64,000 bases of DNA from Streptomyces sp. HPF1205 (GCF_020400825.1 NZ_JAINVH010000033.1:25589-89588); one strand, 5' to 3'; shown: positions 53,332 to 62,392, counted from the stretch's first letter. Numbers and translations are program-made. The notes: generated from the sequence alone by a model not told the origin.

Positions 53332-53349
53332 CCGTCAGGTGACCGATGC
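53332..53349 (+). promoter_or_regulatory. shared dyad motif, copy D
   Basis: CCGTCAGGTGACCGATGC, pointing toward the SsgA-like gene. From its last base to the ATG at 53450 is 101 bases, the same distance as copy C to the WhiB-like start. Confidence 0.65.
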
Positions 53350-53386
53350 TCCGGGACGCCACCGTGCACAAGAGTGGGGCCAGGAC

Positions 53387-53434
53387 CTCGCACAACAGCT
53401 CGCGCCACAGCTCGCACAACAGCTCGCGCAACGG
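53387..53434. repeat. 24-bp direct duplication ahead of the SsgA-like gene
   Basis: Two 24-bp copies (53387-53410 and 53411-53434) beginning CTCGCACAACAGCTCGCG, just before the ribosome site GGGAGGAG at 53433-53440. Confidence 0.8.
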
Positions 53435-53449
53435 GAGGAGACACCCGCC

Positions 53450-53911
53450 ATGAACGGTGATCAGTCAGGTCTTCGGGCACGCGAGGCGGCGCACGAGGGG
53501 CCGCCTGCCTTGTCCTTGCGGCTCGGCCGCGTGCTGGGCGACGACACGACCCACCCCGTACGGGCGCGGTTCCGCTTCGACCCGGACACGCCCATGGTCA
53601 TCGCCGTCACGTTCATGCCGGGACCCGGGGCATCCGTGACCTGGAGCATCGGCCGGGAGCTGTTCCACCGCGGCCTGTCGCGGGGGAGCGGGGAGCAGGA
53701 CGTGCAGGTGTGGCCGGCGCGGGACCTGCCGGGTCTGGCGTGGCTCATGCTGCACTCCGGCGGCGTCAACGCCCTGTTCCAGCTGCCCGTCGAGCCGCTG
53801 GCCGAGTGGCTGGCGGCAACCTACCGGGCGGTTCCGGCCGAGGCGGAGAGCCGGGCACTGGACTGGGACGCCTTCCTCGCGGAGATCCTCGGCACCCCGG
53901 GGGTGGGCTGA
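53450..53911 (+). CDS. SsgA family sporulation/cell division regulator (SALP)
   Basis: 153 residues from ATG 53450 with GGAGGAG ahead. Typical SsgA-like segments: LSLRLGRVLGDDTTHPVRARF, given in part as TTHPVRARFRFDPDTPMVIA, then VTWSIGRELFHRGLSRGSGE and VQVWPARD, followed by LMLHSGGVNALFQLPVEPLAEWL. SsgA-like proteins are found only in morphologically complex actinomycetes, where they help place division and spore walls. No membrane segment. The dyad motif is 101 bp ahead. Confidence 0.93.
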   Translation: MNGDQSGLRAREAAHEGPPALSLRLGRVLGDDTTHPVRARFRFDPDTPMVIAVTFMPGPGASVTWSIGRELFHRGLSRGSGEQDVQVWPARDLPGLAWLMLHSGGVNALFQLPVEPLAEWLAATYRAVPAEAESRALDWDAFLAEILGTPGVG

Positions 53912-54125
53912 GCCGGGGTCCGCGGCGTGCGGTGACGCCGCGGCACGGGCGTTCGCGAGGCCGCCCGGGAACGGCCGGCTCCCGGGCGCGGAGCGCGCTC
54001 GCCGGGGCGGCGGCGAACCCGGCGCCCGCCCCGGCGGGAACGGTCCCGTCCGAGGAGGCGGTGACGCCCCGGGGCTGAGGTAACGTGCGGGGAGGGCGGC
54101 TGGCGGCGACGGCGATGGGGCGATC

Positions 54126-56903
54126 GTGACACATCCGGTGGACGGTCCTGGGCACGGGCGGGGGACCGGCCTGGTCGGGCGCGGACCGGAATGCGCCCTC
54201 CTGGACGAGCTGATAGCCAACGTCCGCTCCGGCGAGAGCGGGGTGCTCGTCCTGCACGGCACGCCCGGGGTCGGCAAGTCGGCGCTGCTGGAGTACGCGG
54301 AGCGGTCGGCGACGGACATGCGGGTGCTGCGCGCCGTCGGCGTGGAGTCCGAGATGGAGCTGCCCTTCGCGACCCTGCACCATTTCTGCTCGCCGCTGCT
54401 GGACCGCGCGAAGCGCCTCCCCGCGCCGCAGCGCGAGGCACTGGAGACGGTGTTCGGCATGCGCGCGGCGCCCGCGCCGGAGCGCTTCCTGGTCGCCCTG
54501 GGGGTGCTGAGCCTGCTGTCGGACACCGCGGAGGAGCGTCCGCTGCTGTGCGTGGTCGACGACGCGCAGTGGATGGACCACGCCTCGGCGCAAGTGCTGG
54601 GCTTCGTCGCCCGGCGTTCGCAGGCGGAGTCGATGGGCCTGCTCTTCGGAGCCCGCGAGCGGCCCCGGGACCTGCTCGGACTGCCCGACCTGGCGGTCAC
54701 CGGGCTGCGTGACGCCGACGCCCACGCGCTGCTGGACTCGGTGACGCGTGTCCGCCTCGACCAGCGCGTCCGTGACCGGTTCGTGGCCGAGACGAGGGGC
54801 AATCCGCTGGCCCTGCTGGAACTGCCGCGCGGGCTGAGCGTGACGCAGCTCGCGGGTGGCTTCGGCCTGCCGCACGCCGACATGCTGCCGGCCCGGATCG
54901 AGGAGAGCTTCCTGGCCCGGATCGCCGACCTGCCCGACCAGACCCGGCTGCTGCTGCTGGTCGCCGCCGCCGAGCCGACCGGTGACCCCGCCCTGGTCTG
55001 GCAGGCGGCCAGCCGGCTCGGCGCCAGGCCGGAGACGGCGCTGGTGGACGGCACCGACGGGCTGCTGTCGTTCGGCGCGCGGGTGATCTTCCGCCACCCC
55101 CTCGTACGCTCGGCCGTGTACCGGTCGGCGAGGGCGGACGAACGCAGGGCGGTGCACAAGGCGCTGGCGGAGGCCACCGACCCGCACACCGACCCGGACC
55201 GCCGTGCCTGGCACCTCGCGTCCGCGGCGGCCGCACCCGACGAGAGCGTCGCGGCGGAGCTCGAACGGTCCGCCGACCGCGCCCAGGCCCGTGGCGGGCC
55301 GGCCGCCGCCGCGGCCTTCCTGCGCCGCTCCGCCGCGCTGACCGTCGACACCGCGCGGCGTGCCGAGCGCGCCCTGGCGGCCGCGAACGCCGCCTTCCGG
55401 GCGGGCGACCTGGACGCCGCGCGGGAACTCCTCGCCGCCGCCGAGCGGGACGCGGAGGAGGAGTTCCAGCGCGCCCGGGCGTATCTGCTGCGCAGCCGCA
55501 TCACCTTCGCCGCCGGCTTCAACGACCAGGCGCCGCCGATGCTGCTGGCGGCCGCCCGGCGCCTGGAGCGGTTCGACATGAAGCTGGCGCGGGAGACCTA
55601 TCTCGTCGCGTGGGCCACGGCGACGTTCGCCGCCTCGGACGGGGACGTGCTCACGGAGATCTCCCGGGCGGTGCGGGAGCTTCCGGCTCCCGACGGCGGT
55701 CCCGGCACCCTCGACCTCGTCCTGGAGGGCTACGCGCTGCTGGTCACCGAGGGCTACAACGCCGCACTCCCCACGTTCCGCAAGGTGATGCCCGCCCTCG
55801 TGGACTATCCCGCGCAGGACCTCCTGGCCTGGGGCTGGGCGACCTGCGGGGTGAGCTGCGCCCTGTGGGACGACCGGGTCATGCACGAGACCTACGCCAG
55901 GGCGGTCGAGGTGGCGCGCTCCGCCGGAGCCCTGACGGAACTGCCCATCTACCTCGCGTCGCTGGGGATCTCCACCGTCATGGCCGGCGACCTCGCCGCC
56001 GCCACCGCGATCGTCGCCGAATCCGAGGCCGTGGCCGCGGCGACGGGCATGCCCATCGCGCAGCACACCAAGCTCCTGCTCACGGCCGTGCAGGGCAAGG
56101 AGACCGAGGCCGCCGACCTGATCGCCGACACCATCGAGTGGGCGTCCGCGGACGGCCAGACGAACGCGGTCACGTGCGCGCACTGGGCCGCCGCCGTCCT
56201 CTACAACGGCCTGGGCCGGTACGAGCGCGCGCTGCCCGCGGCGCGCACCATCAGGCGGATCGACCAGGCGTTCGTCGCCATGTGGGTGCTGCCCGAACTC
56301 GTCGAAGCGGCGTCCCGCGTCGGGGAGGAGACGGTCGCCCGCGAGGCGCTCCAGGGGCTGGTGGACGCCGCCGGGATGTGCGACACCGACTGGGCGCGGG
56401 GCATCCTGGCCCGCTCCCGGGCGCTGCTGAGCGAGGGCGCCGCCGCGGAGGACCTCTACCGCGAGGCGGTCGAGCGCTTCGGCCGCACGCGGCTGCGCCC
56501 GGAACTCGCCCGCGCCCACCTGCTGTACGGCGAGTGGCTGCGGCGTGAGCGGCGGCGGGCCGAGGCGCAGGAGCACCTGCACGCCGCCTACGGGATGTTC
56601 GTCTCCATCGGGATGGAGGCGTTCGCCGAGCGTGCCCGCCGGGAGCTGCTCGTCTCCGGCGAGGCGGTCGGCAAGCGCGGGCCCGCGGCGCCGTCGAGCG
56701 ACGAACTGACGGAGCAGGAGCGGCAGATCGCCCTGCTCGCGCGGGACGGCTTCTCCAACTCGGAGGTCGCGGCCCGGCTCTTCCTGAGCCCGCGGACGGT
56801 CGAGTGGCACCTGCGCAAGGTCTTCACCAAGCTCGCGATCACCTCCCGGCGGCAGTTGCGCACCGCCCTGCCCGTCAGCGAGTACGAGGCCACGGCCGGG
56901 TAG
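54126..56903 (+). CDS. LAL-type LuxR family transcriptional regulator 7
   Basis: 925 residues from GTG 54126, with GATGGGG ahead (weak ribosome site). Walker A GTPGVGKS is at about residues 45-52 and Walker B LCVVDDAQWMDHAS at about 138-151. TRGNPLALLELPRGLS and RHPLVRSAVYRSAR are family segments. The LuxR helices are at the C-terminus: LTEQERQIALLARDGFSNSEV, then VEWHLRKVFTKLAITSRRQL. It is the last gene of the LAL cluster, closest to regulators 3 and 5, and 214 bp downstream of the SsgA-like gene. Confidence 0.9.
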   Translation: MTHPVDGPGHGRGTGLVGRGPECALLDELIANVRSGESGVLVLHGTPGVGKSALLEYAERSATDMRVLRAVGVESEMELPFATLHHFCSPLLDRAKRLPAPQREALETVFGMRAAPAPERFLVALGVLSLLSDTAEERPLLCVVDDAQWMDHASAQVLGFVARRSQAESMGLLFGARERPRDLLGLPDLAVTGLRDADAHALLDSVTRVRLDQRVRDRFVAETRGNPLALLELPRGLSVTQLAGGFGLPHADMLPARIEESFLARIADLPDQTRLLLLVAAAEPTGDPALVWQAASRLGARPETALVDGTDGLLSFGARVIFRHPLVRSAVYRSARADERRAVHKALAEATDPHTDPDRRAWHLASAAAAPDESVAAELERSADRAQARGGPAAAAAFLRRSAALTVDTARRAERALAAANAAFRAGDLDAARELLAAAERDAEEEFQRARAYLLRSRITFAAGFNDQAPPMLLAAARRLERFDMKLARETYLVAWATATFAASDGDVLTEISRAVRELPAPDGGPGTLDLVLEGYALLVTEGYNAALPTFRKVMPALVDYPAQDLLAWGWATCGVSCALWDDRVMHETYARAVEVARSAGALTELPIYLASLGISTVMAGDLAAATAIVAESEAVAAATGMPIAQHTKLLLTAVQGKETEAADLIADTIEWASADGQTNAVTCAHWAAAVLYNGLGRYERALPAARTIRRIDQAFVAMWVLPELVEAASRVGEETVAREALQGLVDAAGMCDTDWARGILARSRALLSEGAAAEDLYREAVERFGRTRLRPELARAHLLYGEWLRRERRRAEAQEHLHAAYGMFVSIGMEAFAERARRELLVSGEAVGKRGPAAPSSDELTEQERQIALLARDGFSNSEVAARLFLSPRTVEWHLRKVFTKLAITSRRQLRTALPVSEYEATAG

Positions 56904-57068
56904 CCGGGCGCGAGGGCCCCGGGCGGGCGCGACGCCGGAAGCGGCCGCACACGTCACACGTCCTCGGCTCGCTCCCCCCGGCACCGCGGCTGTCCACGCG
57001 GACGACGCCGCTGAGCCGGCACCCGAGCGACCCGGGGCCGGCCAGGACGTGACGGCCGTCGCCACGGC

Positions 57069-57128
57069 GGGCAGGGCACGCGCGGCCCGGGACGCCGGTG
57101 GCGCCCCGGGAGCGGGCGTGCCCTGCCC
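57069..57128. terminator. bidirectional long hairpin terminator
   Basis: Outer arms GGGCAGGGCACGC at 57069-57081 and GCGTGCCCTGCCC at 57116-57128 (13 bp, perfect), with a further inner near-palindrome of CCCGGGACGCC/GGCGCCCCGGG. It lies between the convergent LAL regulator 7 and the sialidase-fold gene. Confidence 0.8.
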
Positions 57129-57159
57129 GGATCCGCGGCCGGACCGGGCCGGCCGGCGG

Positions 57160-58407
57160 TCAGTCCAGCGCTATGACGCCGGCCTGGATCGGGGCCTGTT
57201 CGGCGTAGGGCGCGCCGGTCACGACGAAGACGAGACCGGGGCGGCGCCACGATCCCGGGCTCGTCAGCGGGATGGTGAACCGGCTGTAGCCCCTGGGCAT
57301 CGGCGAGGTCAGCCGGGTCCACTTGCTGGGGTCACCGAGGTGCCGGTTGACGAAGAAGTCGGCGTCGCTGTTGGCGCTGACGACGATCGTGCCCATGGGG
57401 CCGCCGGAGTCCGACCACACCACGGTCGGGGCGGCCGAGGGGGCGTACCCGTCCTGGTCGAGGAGTGCGATCGCCGGGGACTCGCCGAACTTCTCCGGGT
57501 CCCGGGCCAGCTTGTAGCGCATGGGGTAGTAGGTGTCCGAGACGCCGTACTCGTAGGTCATGATCCACAGGCTGTGCGCCACCTGCGCGACGGTGATCAT
57601 GCCCGGCCGCTCGGCGTAGACGTCGCCCACGGCGTCGTCGACGACCGGGCCCCAGTGCCGCAGGTCCCGGCTGGTCTGGTGGGCCAGCTTCTGGCCGTAC
57701 TTCGGGTCGCGCTGGTCGGAGTAGTAGCAGACGAGCTTGTCGCGGTGCAGCAGCAGGAACGGCTCCCACACGGGTGTGTTGCCGTTCGTCGGGTTGGGCG
57801 GGCCGCCCTCGGCCACCGTGCTGAGGAACGTCCAGGTCAGGCCGCGGTCGACGCTCGCGTACAGCACGATCCGCGTACTGGAGGAGTCCAGTGAGTTGCC
57901 GGCGCACAGCAGGGCGCCCTTCGGGAGGCCGCCGAAGGCGCGCGGCAGCTCGTACAGGTACGGCTGCAGCCAGACCCGTCCGGCCTCGCCGCCCGCCGGC
58001 ACGTTGCTCCACGGACGCCAGGTGCGGCCGTCGTCGTCGCTGCGGTGGACCGGGAACCCGCCCGGCTGCGCGAACTGCTGGTACGTCGCCAGCAGCGTCC
58101 GCGACCCGCCCGGCCGCCCCTCGCTGAGCCGCACGGCTCGCGCGTACGATCCGCCCGGGTTCGGGTCGGCCACCGTGACCGGACCGAACGGGACCTCGCC
58201 CCGCGGCCTTCCGGAGTCCGCCGGCGCCGCGACCGCGGCTCCCGCGCTGCCCAGGGACAGGGCCACGGCCGCGGCTCCCCCCGCCCCGAGGAGCGCACGG
58301 CGTCTCAGGCGCGCCGTCCCGCCGTCCCCGCCATCCGCACCTTCCGCACCGTCTGCTTGCCGTCCATCGGTGGATGCGCTCCACCGCGAATCACGACCAT
58401 TCCGCAT
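57160..58407 (-). CDS. secreted sialidase-fold glycoside hydrolase, GH93-like (exo-arabinanase candidate)
   Basis: 415 residues from ATG 58407 with GAAGGTG ahead. The N-terminus is Tat-like (LRRRALLGAGGAAAVALSLG, ending AVAAP). The body has Asp-box segments RSDDDGRTWRPW and SVDRGLTWTF. Segments VWEPFLLLHRDKLVCYYSDQ, KLAHQTSRDLRHW, ERPGMITVAQ and MTYEYG resemble the GH93 exo-1,5-alpha-L-arabinanases as I remember them; a plain sialidase (GH33) is the alternative. Six bladed beta-propeller, extracellular. Divergent from a ROK repressor and near an arabinofuranosidase-like gene, which supports arabinan. Confidence 0.78.
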   Translation of the reverse strand: MRNGRDSRWSASTDGRQADGAEGADGGDGGTARLRRRALLGAGGAAAVALSLGSAGAAVAAPADSGRPRGEVPFGPVTVADPNPGGSYARAVRLSEGRPGGSRTLLATYQQFAQPGGFPVHRSDDDGRTWRPWSNVPAGGEAGRVWLQPYLYELPRAFGGLPKGALLCAGNSLDSSSTRIVLYASVDRGLTWTFLSTVAEGGPPNPTNGNTPVWEPFLLLHRDKLVCYYSDQRDPKYGQKLAHQTSRDLRHWGPVVDDAVGDVYAERPGMITVAQVAHSLWIMTYEYGVSDTYYPMRYKLARDPEKFGESPAIALLDQDGYAPSAAPTVVWSDSGGPMGTIVVSANSDADFFVNRHLGDPSKWTRLTSPMPRGYSRFTIPLTSPGSWRRPGLVFVVTGAPYAEQAPIQAGVIALD

Positions 58408-58442
58408 GGCTCACCTTCGCTTCGTTGAGACCGGCGGCGGGG

Positions 58443-58472
58443 ACGTTACGCGCAACTTTGTTGCCGGGTCAA
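58443..58472 (-). promoter_or_regulatory. promoter of the GH93-like gene
   Basis: On the minus strand, TTGACC (58472-58467), 18-base spacer, TAACGT (58448-58443). The expected start of transcription is about 30 bases ahead of the ATG at 58407. The operator-like CAACTTTGTTG...TCAAC overlaps the -35 and spacer. Confidence 0.7.
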
Positions 58473-58513
58473 CGGTTATGACGTCCGACCAGGAGTTGTT
58501 GAGGCAAAAGTTG
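58453..58513. promoter_or_regulatory. putative ROK operator pair
   Basis: Site 1 at 58453-58473 contains CAACTTT, TTGCC and TCAAC. Site 2 at 58498-58513, read on the other strand, contains CAACTTTTGCCTCAAC. The shared parts are CAACTTT, TGCC and TCAAC. Site 1 lies on the GH93-like promoter, suited for repression. Binding by the ROK protein is inferred from position. Confidence 0.45.
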
Positions 58514-58607
58514 AAAGAAAGCCGCGCTCAGAGTGCTCCCAGAGTCTTCAATTGTGCGGATCCTTGCCGTGAAGGACGCGTGGGGCGCGGGCCCGGACCC
58601 TGAGTCC

Positions 58608-58667
58608 GCCGAGGTGCCCGCCGAGGTGCCCGCCGAGGTGCCCGCCGCGGTGTCCGCCGAGGTGTCC
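58608..58667. repeat. 12-bp tandem repeat, five units
   Basis: GCCGAGGTGCCC and variants, five units from 58608 to 58667. Confidence 0.85.
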
Positions 58668-58734
58668 GCGCCGTGCCGTGACGCCGCCTTCGCGGGGGCG
58701 CCCCCGGAATCGGCCGTGAACTACCCTTCTCCCC

Positions 58735-59952
58735 GTGAACCAGCCAGTGGGCGTGCCGCCCCCACCGCCGTCGCTCGGCGTGCGGGACCTCAACCGGCTG
58801 CGGGTGATCGAGTCGATCTACCTCCATCCGGGCTGCAGCCGCACCGACATCGCCCGGCGGACCGGACTGTCGCGCGGCACCGTGTCGACCGTGGCCGAGG
58901 AACTCGACCGCGCCGAGCTGATCCGCGAGTACGAGGCCCCCGAGGAGGAGCAGCGCCGCCGCGGCACCGGACGACGGCCCACGCTGCTGTCCCTCGTGCC
59001 CGGCGCGGGGTTCGCCATCGGCATCGACATCGGCCACCAGCACGTCCGCGTGATCATCTGCGACCTGGCCGGCGAACCGGTCGCCGAGCAGTGGTCGGCG
59101 GCCCAGGTCGACGAGGCGCCGTCGGCGACGCTGGACCTCGCGAACGACCTGGTCCGGCGGGCGCTGCGGGACGCGGGGGTCGCCCCGCAGCGGGTGCTCG
59201 GCGCCGGCATCGGGCTGGCCGCGCCGATCGACCCGGGCACCGGCGAGGTCAGGGCGGACGGCATCCTCCCGGGCTGGCAGGGCGTCGTCCCGGCCGCCGA
59301 GATGCGGGAGCGGCTCGGCGTGTCCGTACAACTGGCCAACGATGCCGACGCCGGCGCCCTCGGCGAGAACGTCTTCGGCGCCGGCCGGGGCGTCGACGAC
59401 ATGATCTACATCCGGCTGTCGGCCGGCGTGGGCGGCGGGCTCATCCTCGCCGGGCAGCCCTACCGCGGCGCCCGCGGCATCGCCGGTGAGATCGGGCACG
59501 TCTGCGTCAGGCCCGACGGCCTGATCTGCCGGTGCGGCAACCGGGGGTGCCTGGAGACGGTCGCGAGCCCTGTCGCGGTGGCGCGGCAACTGGAGCACGT
59601 CATCGACCGGCCGGCCGGCGACCAGTTGCCCGGCCTGATCGCGGCCGGCGACCGGCGGGCGCTGCGGGCCGTGGCCGACGCCGGTGAGGCCGTCGGGTTC
59701 GCCCTGTCGGCGGTCGTGAACGTCCTCAACCCCGAACTCGTGGTCGTCGGCGGCGAACTGGCCGCGGCGGGCGAGGCGTTGCTGGACCCGATCCGCGCCA
59801 CCGTCCACCGGCACAGCCTCGTCGGCGCGGCCACCACGGCCAAGGTCATCACCGGAGTGCTCGGCGACCGCGCCGAAGTCCTGGGCGCCGCGGCCCTGAT
59901 TCTGGCCCGTTCCCCCGCGGCCCTCGCCGAACGCATGCGCGCGGCTTCCTAG
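58735..59952 (+). CDS. ROK family transcriptional repressor
   Basis: 405 residues from GTG 58735. The N-terminal winged helix reads CSRTDIARRTGLSRGTVSTVAEEL (residues 34-57, in part: SRTDIARRTGLSRGTVS). The ROK kinase-fold domain starts at FAIGIDIGHQHVRV. The zinc motif is GHVCVRPDGLICRCGNRGCLE. RGIAGEIGH and LNPELVVVGGEL are further ROK segments. ROK repressors respond to sugars or sugar phosphates. The divergent GH93-like gene and the arabinofuranosidase-like gene are the likely targets. Confidence 0.92.
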   Translation: MNQPVGVPPPPPSLGVRDLNRLRVIESIYLHPGCSRTDIARRTGLSRGTVSTVAEELDRAELIREYEAPEEEQRRRGTGRRPTLLSLVPGAGFAIGIDIGHQHVRVIICDLAGEPVAEQWSAAQVDEAPSATLDLANDLVRRALRDAGVAPQRVLGAGIGLAAPIDPGTGEVRADGILPGWQGVVPAAEMRERLGVSVQLANDADAGALGENVFGAGRGVDDMIYIRLSAGVGGGLILAGQPYRGARGIAGEIGHVCVRPDGLICRCGNRGCLETVASPVAVARQLEHVIDRPAGDQLPGLIAAGDRRALRAVADAGEAVGFALSAVVNVLNPELVVVGGELAAAGEALLDPIRATVHRHSLVGAATTAKVITGVLGDRAEVLGAAALILARSPAALAERMRAAS

Positions 59953-60157
59953 AGCCGGCCCTCGCGCCGGCTGGCACGGTCAGCGAAGGTGCTCTGCCCG
60001 TGGCGGGCGGCCGGTGGCGGCCGGGCACGACCGGTGGTGGCCCCGGCACCCGTACGAGGTCGTGCGGGCGGGGGCGGGCATGTGCGCCCACCCCCGCCCG
60101 CGCGCCGTACTTCCCTGTCGGACGGTGCCGACCGGTGTCCGACGGTGTCAGCCGGTG

Positions 60158-62392
60158 TCAGACGTTCGAGCAGATGGTGCCGTTGAGGGAGAAGCTGGTC
60201 GGTGCCGTTGCCAGGCCCGTGTCGACGCCGTTGAAGCCGACGCTGACCGATCCGCCGTTCGCGGCGATGGTGCCGTTCCAGTCGGCGCTGGTGACGGTGA
60301 CGTCCTGCCCGCTCTGGGTCCAGGTGCCGTTCCAGCCGGACTGCACCGCCTCACCGGCGGCGGGGAAGGTGAAGGTCAGCTTCCAGCCGTTGATCGGGGT
60401 GGCGGCCCTGTTGGTCATCGTGATGTTCGCGCCGAAACCGCCCGACCAACTGCTGCTGATGGCGTAGTGGACCGCGCAACTGCTGTCGGCGGGCGGCGGT
60501 ACGGTGAAGGTGAGCGGCGCCGAGGGCAGTGACGGGTTGCCGTGCGTGTCGACCGCGACCACGTCATAGGTGTAGCTCGCGCCGATGGTCAGGCCGCTGA
60601 GCGGCCACGTGGTGCCGGTCGGGCTGCCGACCAGCGTGCTGCTCCCGCCGCTGCCGAGCCGGTAGAGCTGGTAGTTGGCGACGGGGTAGGTGCCGGCCGT
60701 CGACGCGGGCCAGCTCAGGGTGCCCGTACCGGTGTTCGCGCCCGAGGTGCTGGAGGACAGGTTCGACACGGTCGGCTGCCCGGGCGCGCCGGGGGCGGTG
60801 GTCCCGGTGCCGCCGCTGCCCGGCACCTGCAGGACGGTCAGGCTGTACGGGGCGACCGTGACGGCCGAGGTCGAGGTCTGCGTGGTGCTGGTGATCTTGT
60901 TGGCGTTGTTGCCGAGGGTGTAGACGGTCGGTCCGCCGGTCGGGGTGAAGTTGTTGTAGCCGAGGTTGACGGTGTACGAGTTCGTCGGGTCCTCGTTGTC
61001 GATCAGGATGTCGAGGTTGCCGCCGTGGCGCACCGCGTGCGCCTTCACCAGCGAGTTGCTGGACGAGGCGATGACCATCGTGTCGCCCGCGCCGCCGAGC
61101 TTGGAGAGCATCTCCACGGCGTAGTAGGGGGCGAACGGGGTGTCGACGGCCGGTTCGGTGACTCCGCTGCTGTTGGCGCCGTTGGCGAACATGCCGTAGT
61201 CGCCGTAGTCCTGGGCGCCGCCCACGGTGCTCGGGGTGGTGGGCCCGTTGTGCTCGTCCCACCAGTCGACGTTGCTGACCCCGTTCTCCAGCCAGGACAT
61301 GTACATGTCCGCAGCGAAGAGCCCGCCGGGCTGGGTGTCCGAGTCCACCGACGAGTTCGTCTCGGTGACCACGATCGGCACGTTGGAGGGGTTCACGCCG
61401 GCGTACTGCTGGATCTCGGAACGCAGGGTCGAGACGATGCCGGGGATGTCGCTCGGCCTGCCCAGCATGGTCGCCGCGGAATCGGTGCTCTGGGCCGGGT
61501 AGTAGTGCACGATGACGCAGTCGGTCTTGGACTTCAGCGCCGAGAGCACGGTCTGGTTCCAGGACTGCGGGTACTCCGAGTTGGTCACGTTGTCCGGCCA
61601 GTAACCCGGTGTGGTGAGCACCGCGCAGACGTGGGCGGTCGAACTGACCGCCTTGATCGCCGAGTTGTAGGCGAGGACGTTCTGGGCGTACTCGGTCGGG
61701 CCGCAGTTGTACGTCTGCGACGGCTCGTTGCCGATGGTGACCGCGCTGCCGTTCAGCGTGGACTTGCAGTGGCTGTCGGTCTCCCAGTTGGCGCCGTAGG
61801 TGCCGTTGCCGTAGATCTCGTTGCCGACCTCCCAGTACTTCACGGCGACGTTGTCGGCCGCGGCCTGCTGCACCCACGCGGAGGCCAGCGCGGTGGTGCC
61901 GCTGCCGTAGTTGACGGTGATCACCGACTGGGCGTTCGCGGCCTTCGCGGTGGCGGCGAACTGGCTGAAGGACGTGCCCGGCGCGATGTAGCCGCCGGCC
62001 ACGGCGGTCTGCGTCTGCCAGTTGTAGATGTCCGAGTACGAGCCGCCCGGGTAGCGCAGCGCGCCGATCCCCGCGGCCTTGAGCAGGCCGGGGATGGGCG
62101 TGTCGTTCATGTAGCCGTCGTAGACGGCGGTGTTCAGGCCGACGCCTTCCGCGGGGAAGGTGCCGAGCCCCGCGGTGCCGTTCACGGTCACGGTGGCCGT
62201 CGAGGCGGCGGCGGCGGCCTTGGCGGCCGGGGCCGCCTTCGCGTTCGCCGCGGCCGCGGGCGTCACGGCGACGCCGCCGAGCGCCGCGGCGCCGGTCAGG
62301 AGCAGGCCCAGCGTCAGGGCCGCCCCTCGTCTCCGGTCCGTCCTCGTGCCTCTCCTGCCCGTCGTGCCTTTCGTGCCTTCCATGGGGCGCAC
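60158..62392 (-). CDS. secreted clan GH-A glycoside hydrolase (arabinofuranosidase-like) with FN3 and CBM2
   Basis: 744 residues from GTG 62392 (AAGGAG six bases ahead; ATG 62383 is an alternative). The signal peptide core is AALTLGLLLTGAAALGG, ending AAAA. The catalytic barrel begins VGLNTAVYDGYM, with LRYPGGSYSDIYNWQ like GH51 enzymes. The acid/base is in YWEVGNEIYG and the likely nucleophile in VVTETNSSVD. A beta-sandwich follows to about 520, then an FN3 domain (about 535-625) and a CBM2-type module at the C-terminus (CAVHYAISSSWSGGFGANIT, WNGTIAANGGSVSVGFNG, ending C). It acts outside the cell on plant polysaccharide, likely arabinose-containing. Confidence 0.88.
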   Translation of the reverse strand: MRPMEGTKGTTGRRGTRTDRRRGAALTLGLLLTGAAALGGVAVTPAAAANAKAAPAAKAAAAASTATVTVNGTAGLGTFPAEGVGLNTAVYDGYMNDTPIPGLLKAAGIGALRYPGGSYSDIYNWQTQTAVAGGYIAPGTSFSQFAATAKAANAQSVITVNYGSGTTALASAWVQQAAADNVAVKYWEVGNEIYGNGTYGANWETDSHCKSTLNGSAVTIGNEPSQTYNCGPTEYAQNVLAYNSAIKAVSSTAHVCAVLTTPGYWPDNVTNSEYPQSWNQTVLSALKSKTDCVIVHYYPAQSTDSAATMLGRPSDIPGIVSTLRSEIQQYAGVNPSNVPIVVTETNSSVDSDTQPGGLFAADMYMSWLENGVSNVDWWDEHNGPTTPSTVGGAQDYGDYGMFANGANSSGVTEPAVDTPFAPYYAVEMLSKLGGAGDTMVIASSSNSLVKAHAVRHGGNLDILIDNEDPTNSYTVNLGYNNFTPTGGPTVYTLGNNANKITSTTQTSTSAVTVAPYSLTVLQVPGSGGTGTTAPGAPGQPTVSNLSSSTSGANTGTGTLSWPASTAGTYPVANYQLYRLGSGGSSTLVGSPTGTTWPLSGLTIGASYTYDVVAVDTHGNPSLPSAPLTFTVPPPADSSCAVHYAISSSWSGGFGANITMTNRAATPINGWKLTFTFPAAGEAVQSGWNGTWTQSGQDVTVTSADWNGTIAANGGSVSVGFNGVDTGLATAPTSFSLNGTICSNV

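Larger units (their letters stand above)
52938..53449. other. 512-bp divergent intergenic region
   Basis: Lies between the alcohol dehydrogenase (minus) and SsgA-like (plus) genes. It holds a copy of the dyad (53332-53349), a weaker partial copy CGGTCACATGGCGC at 53183-53196, and the repeats at 53071-53110 and 53387-53434. No gene was supported. Confidence 0.6.
58408..58734. other. 327-bp divergent regulatory region
   Basis: AT-richer than its surroundings at 58440-58560. It holds the GH93-like promoter, two putative operator sites and a 12-bp repeat. A TACCCT box at 58722-58727, 7 bases before the ROK GTG, hints at a leaderless ROK transcript, but no -35 is seen. Confidence 0.6.

Noticed and set aside
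36773..56903. Natural product biosynthetic cluster
   Set aside because: LAL genes often mark such clusters, but no synthase, synthetase or tailoring set is present.
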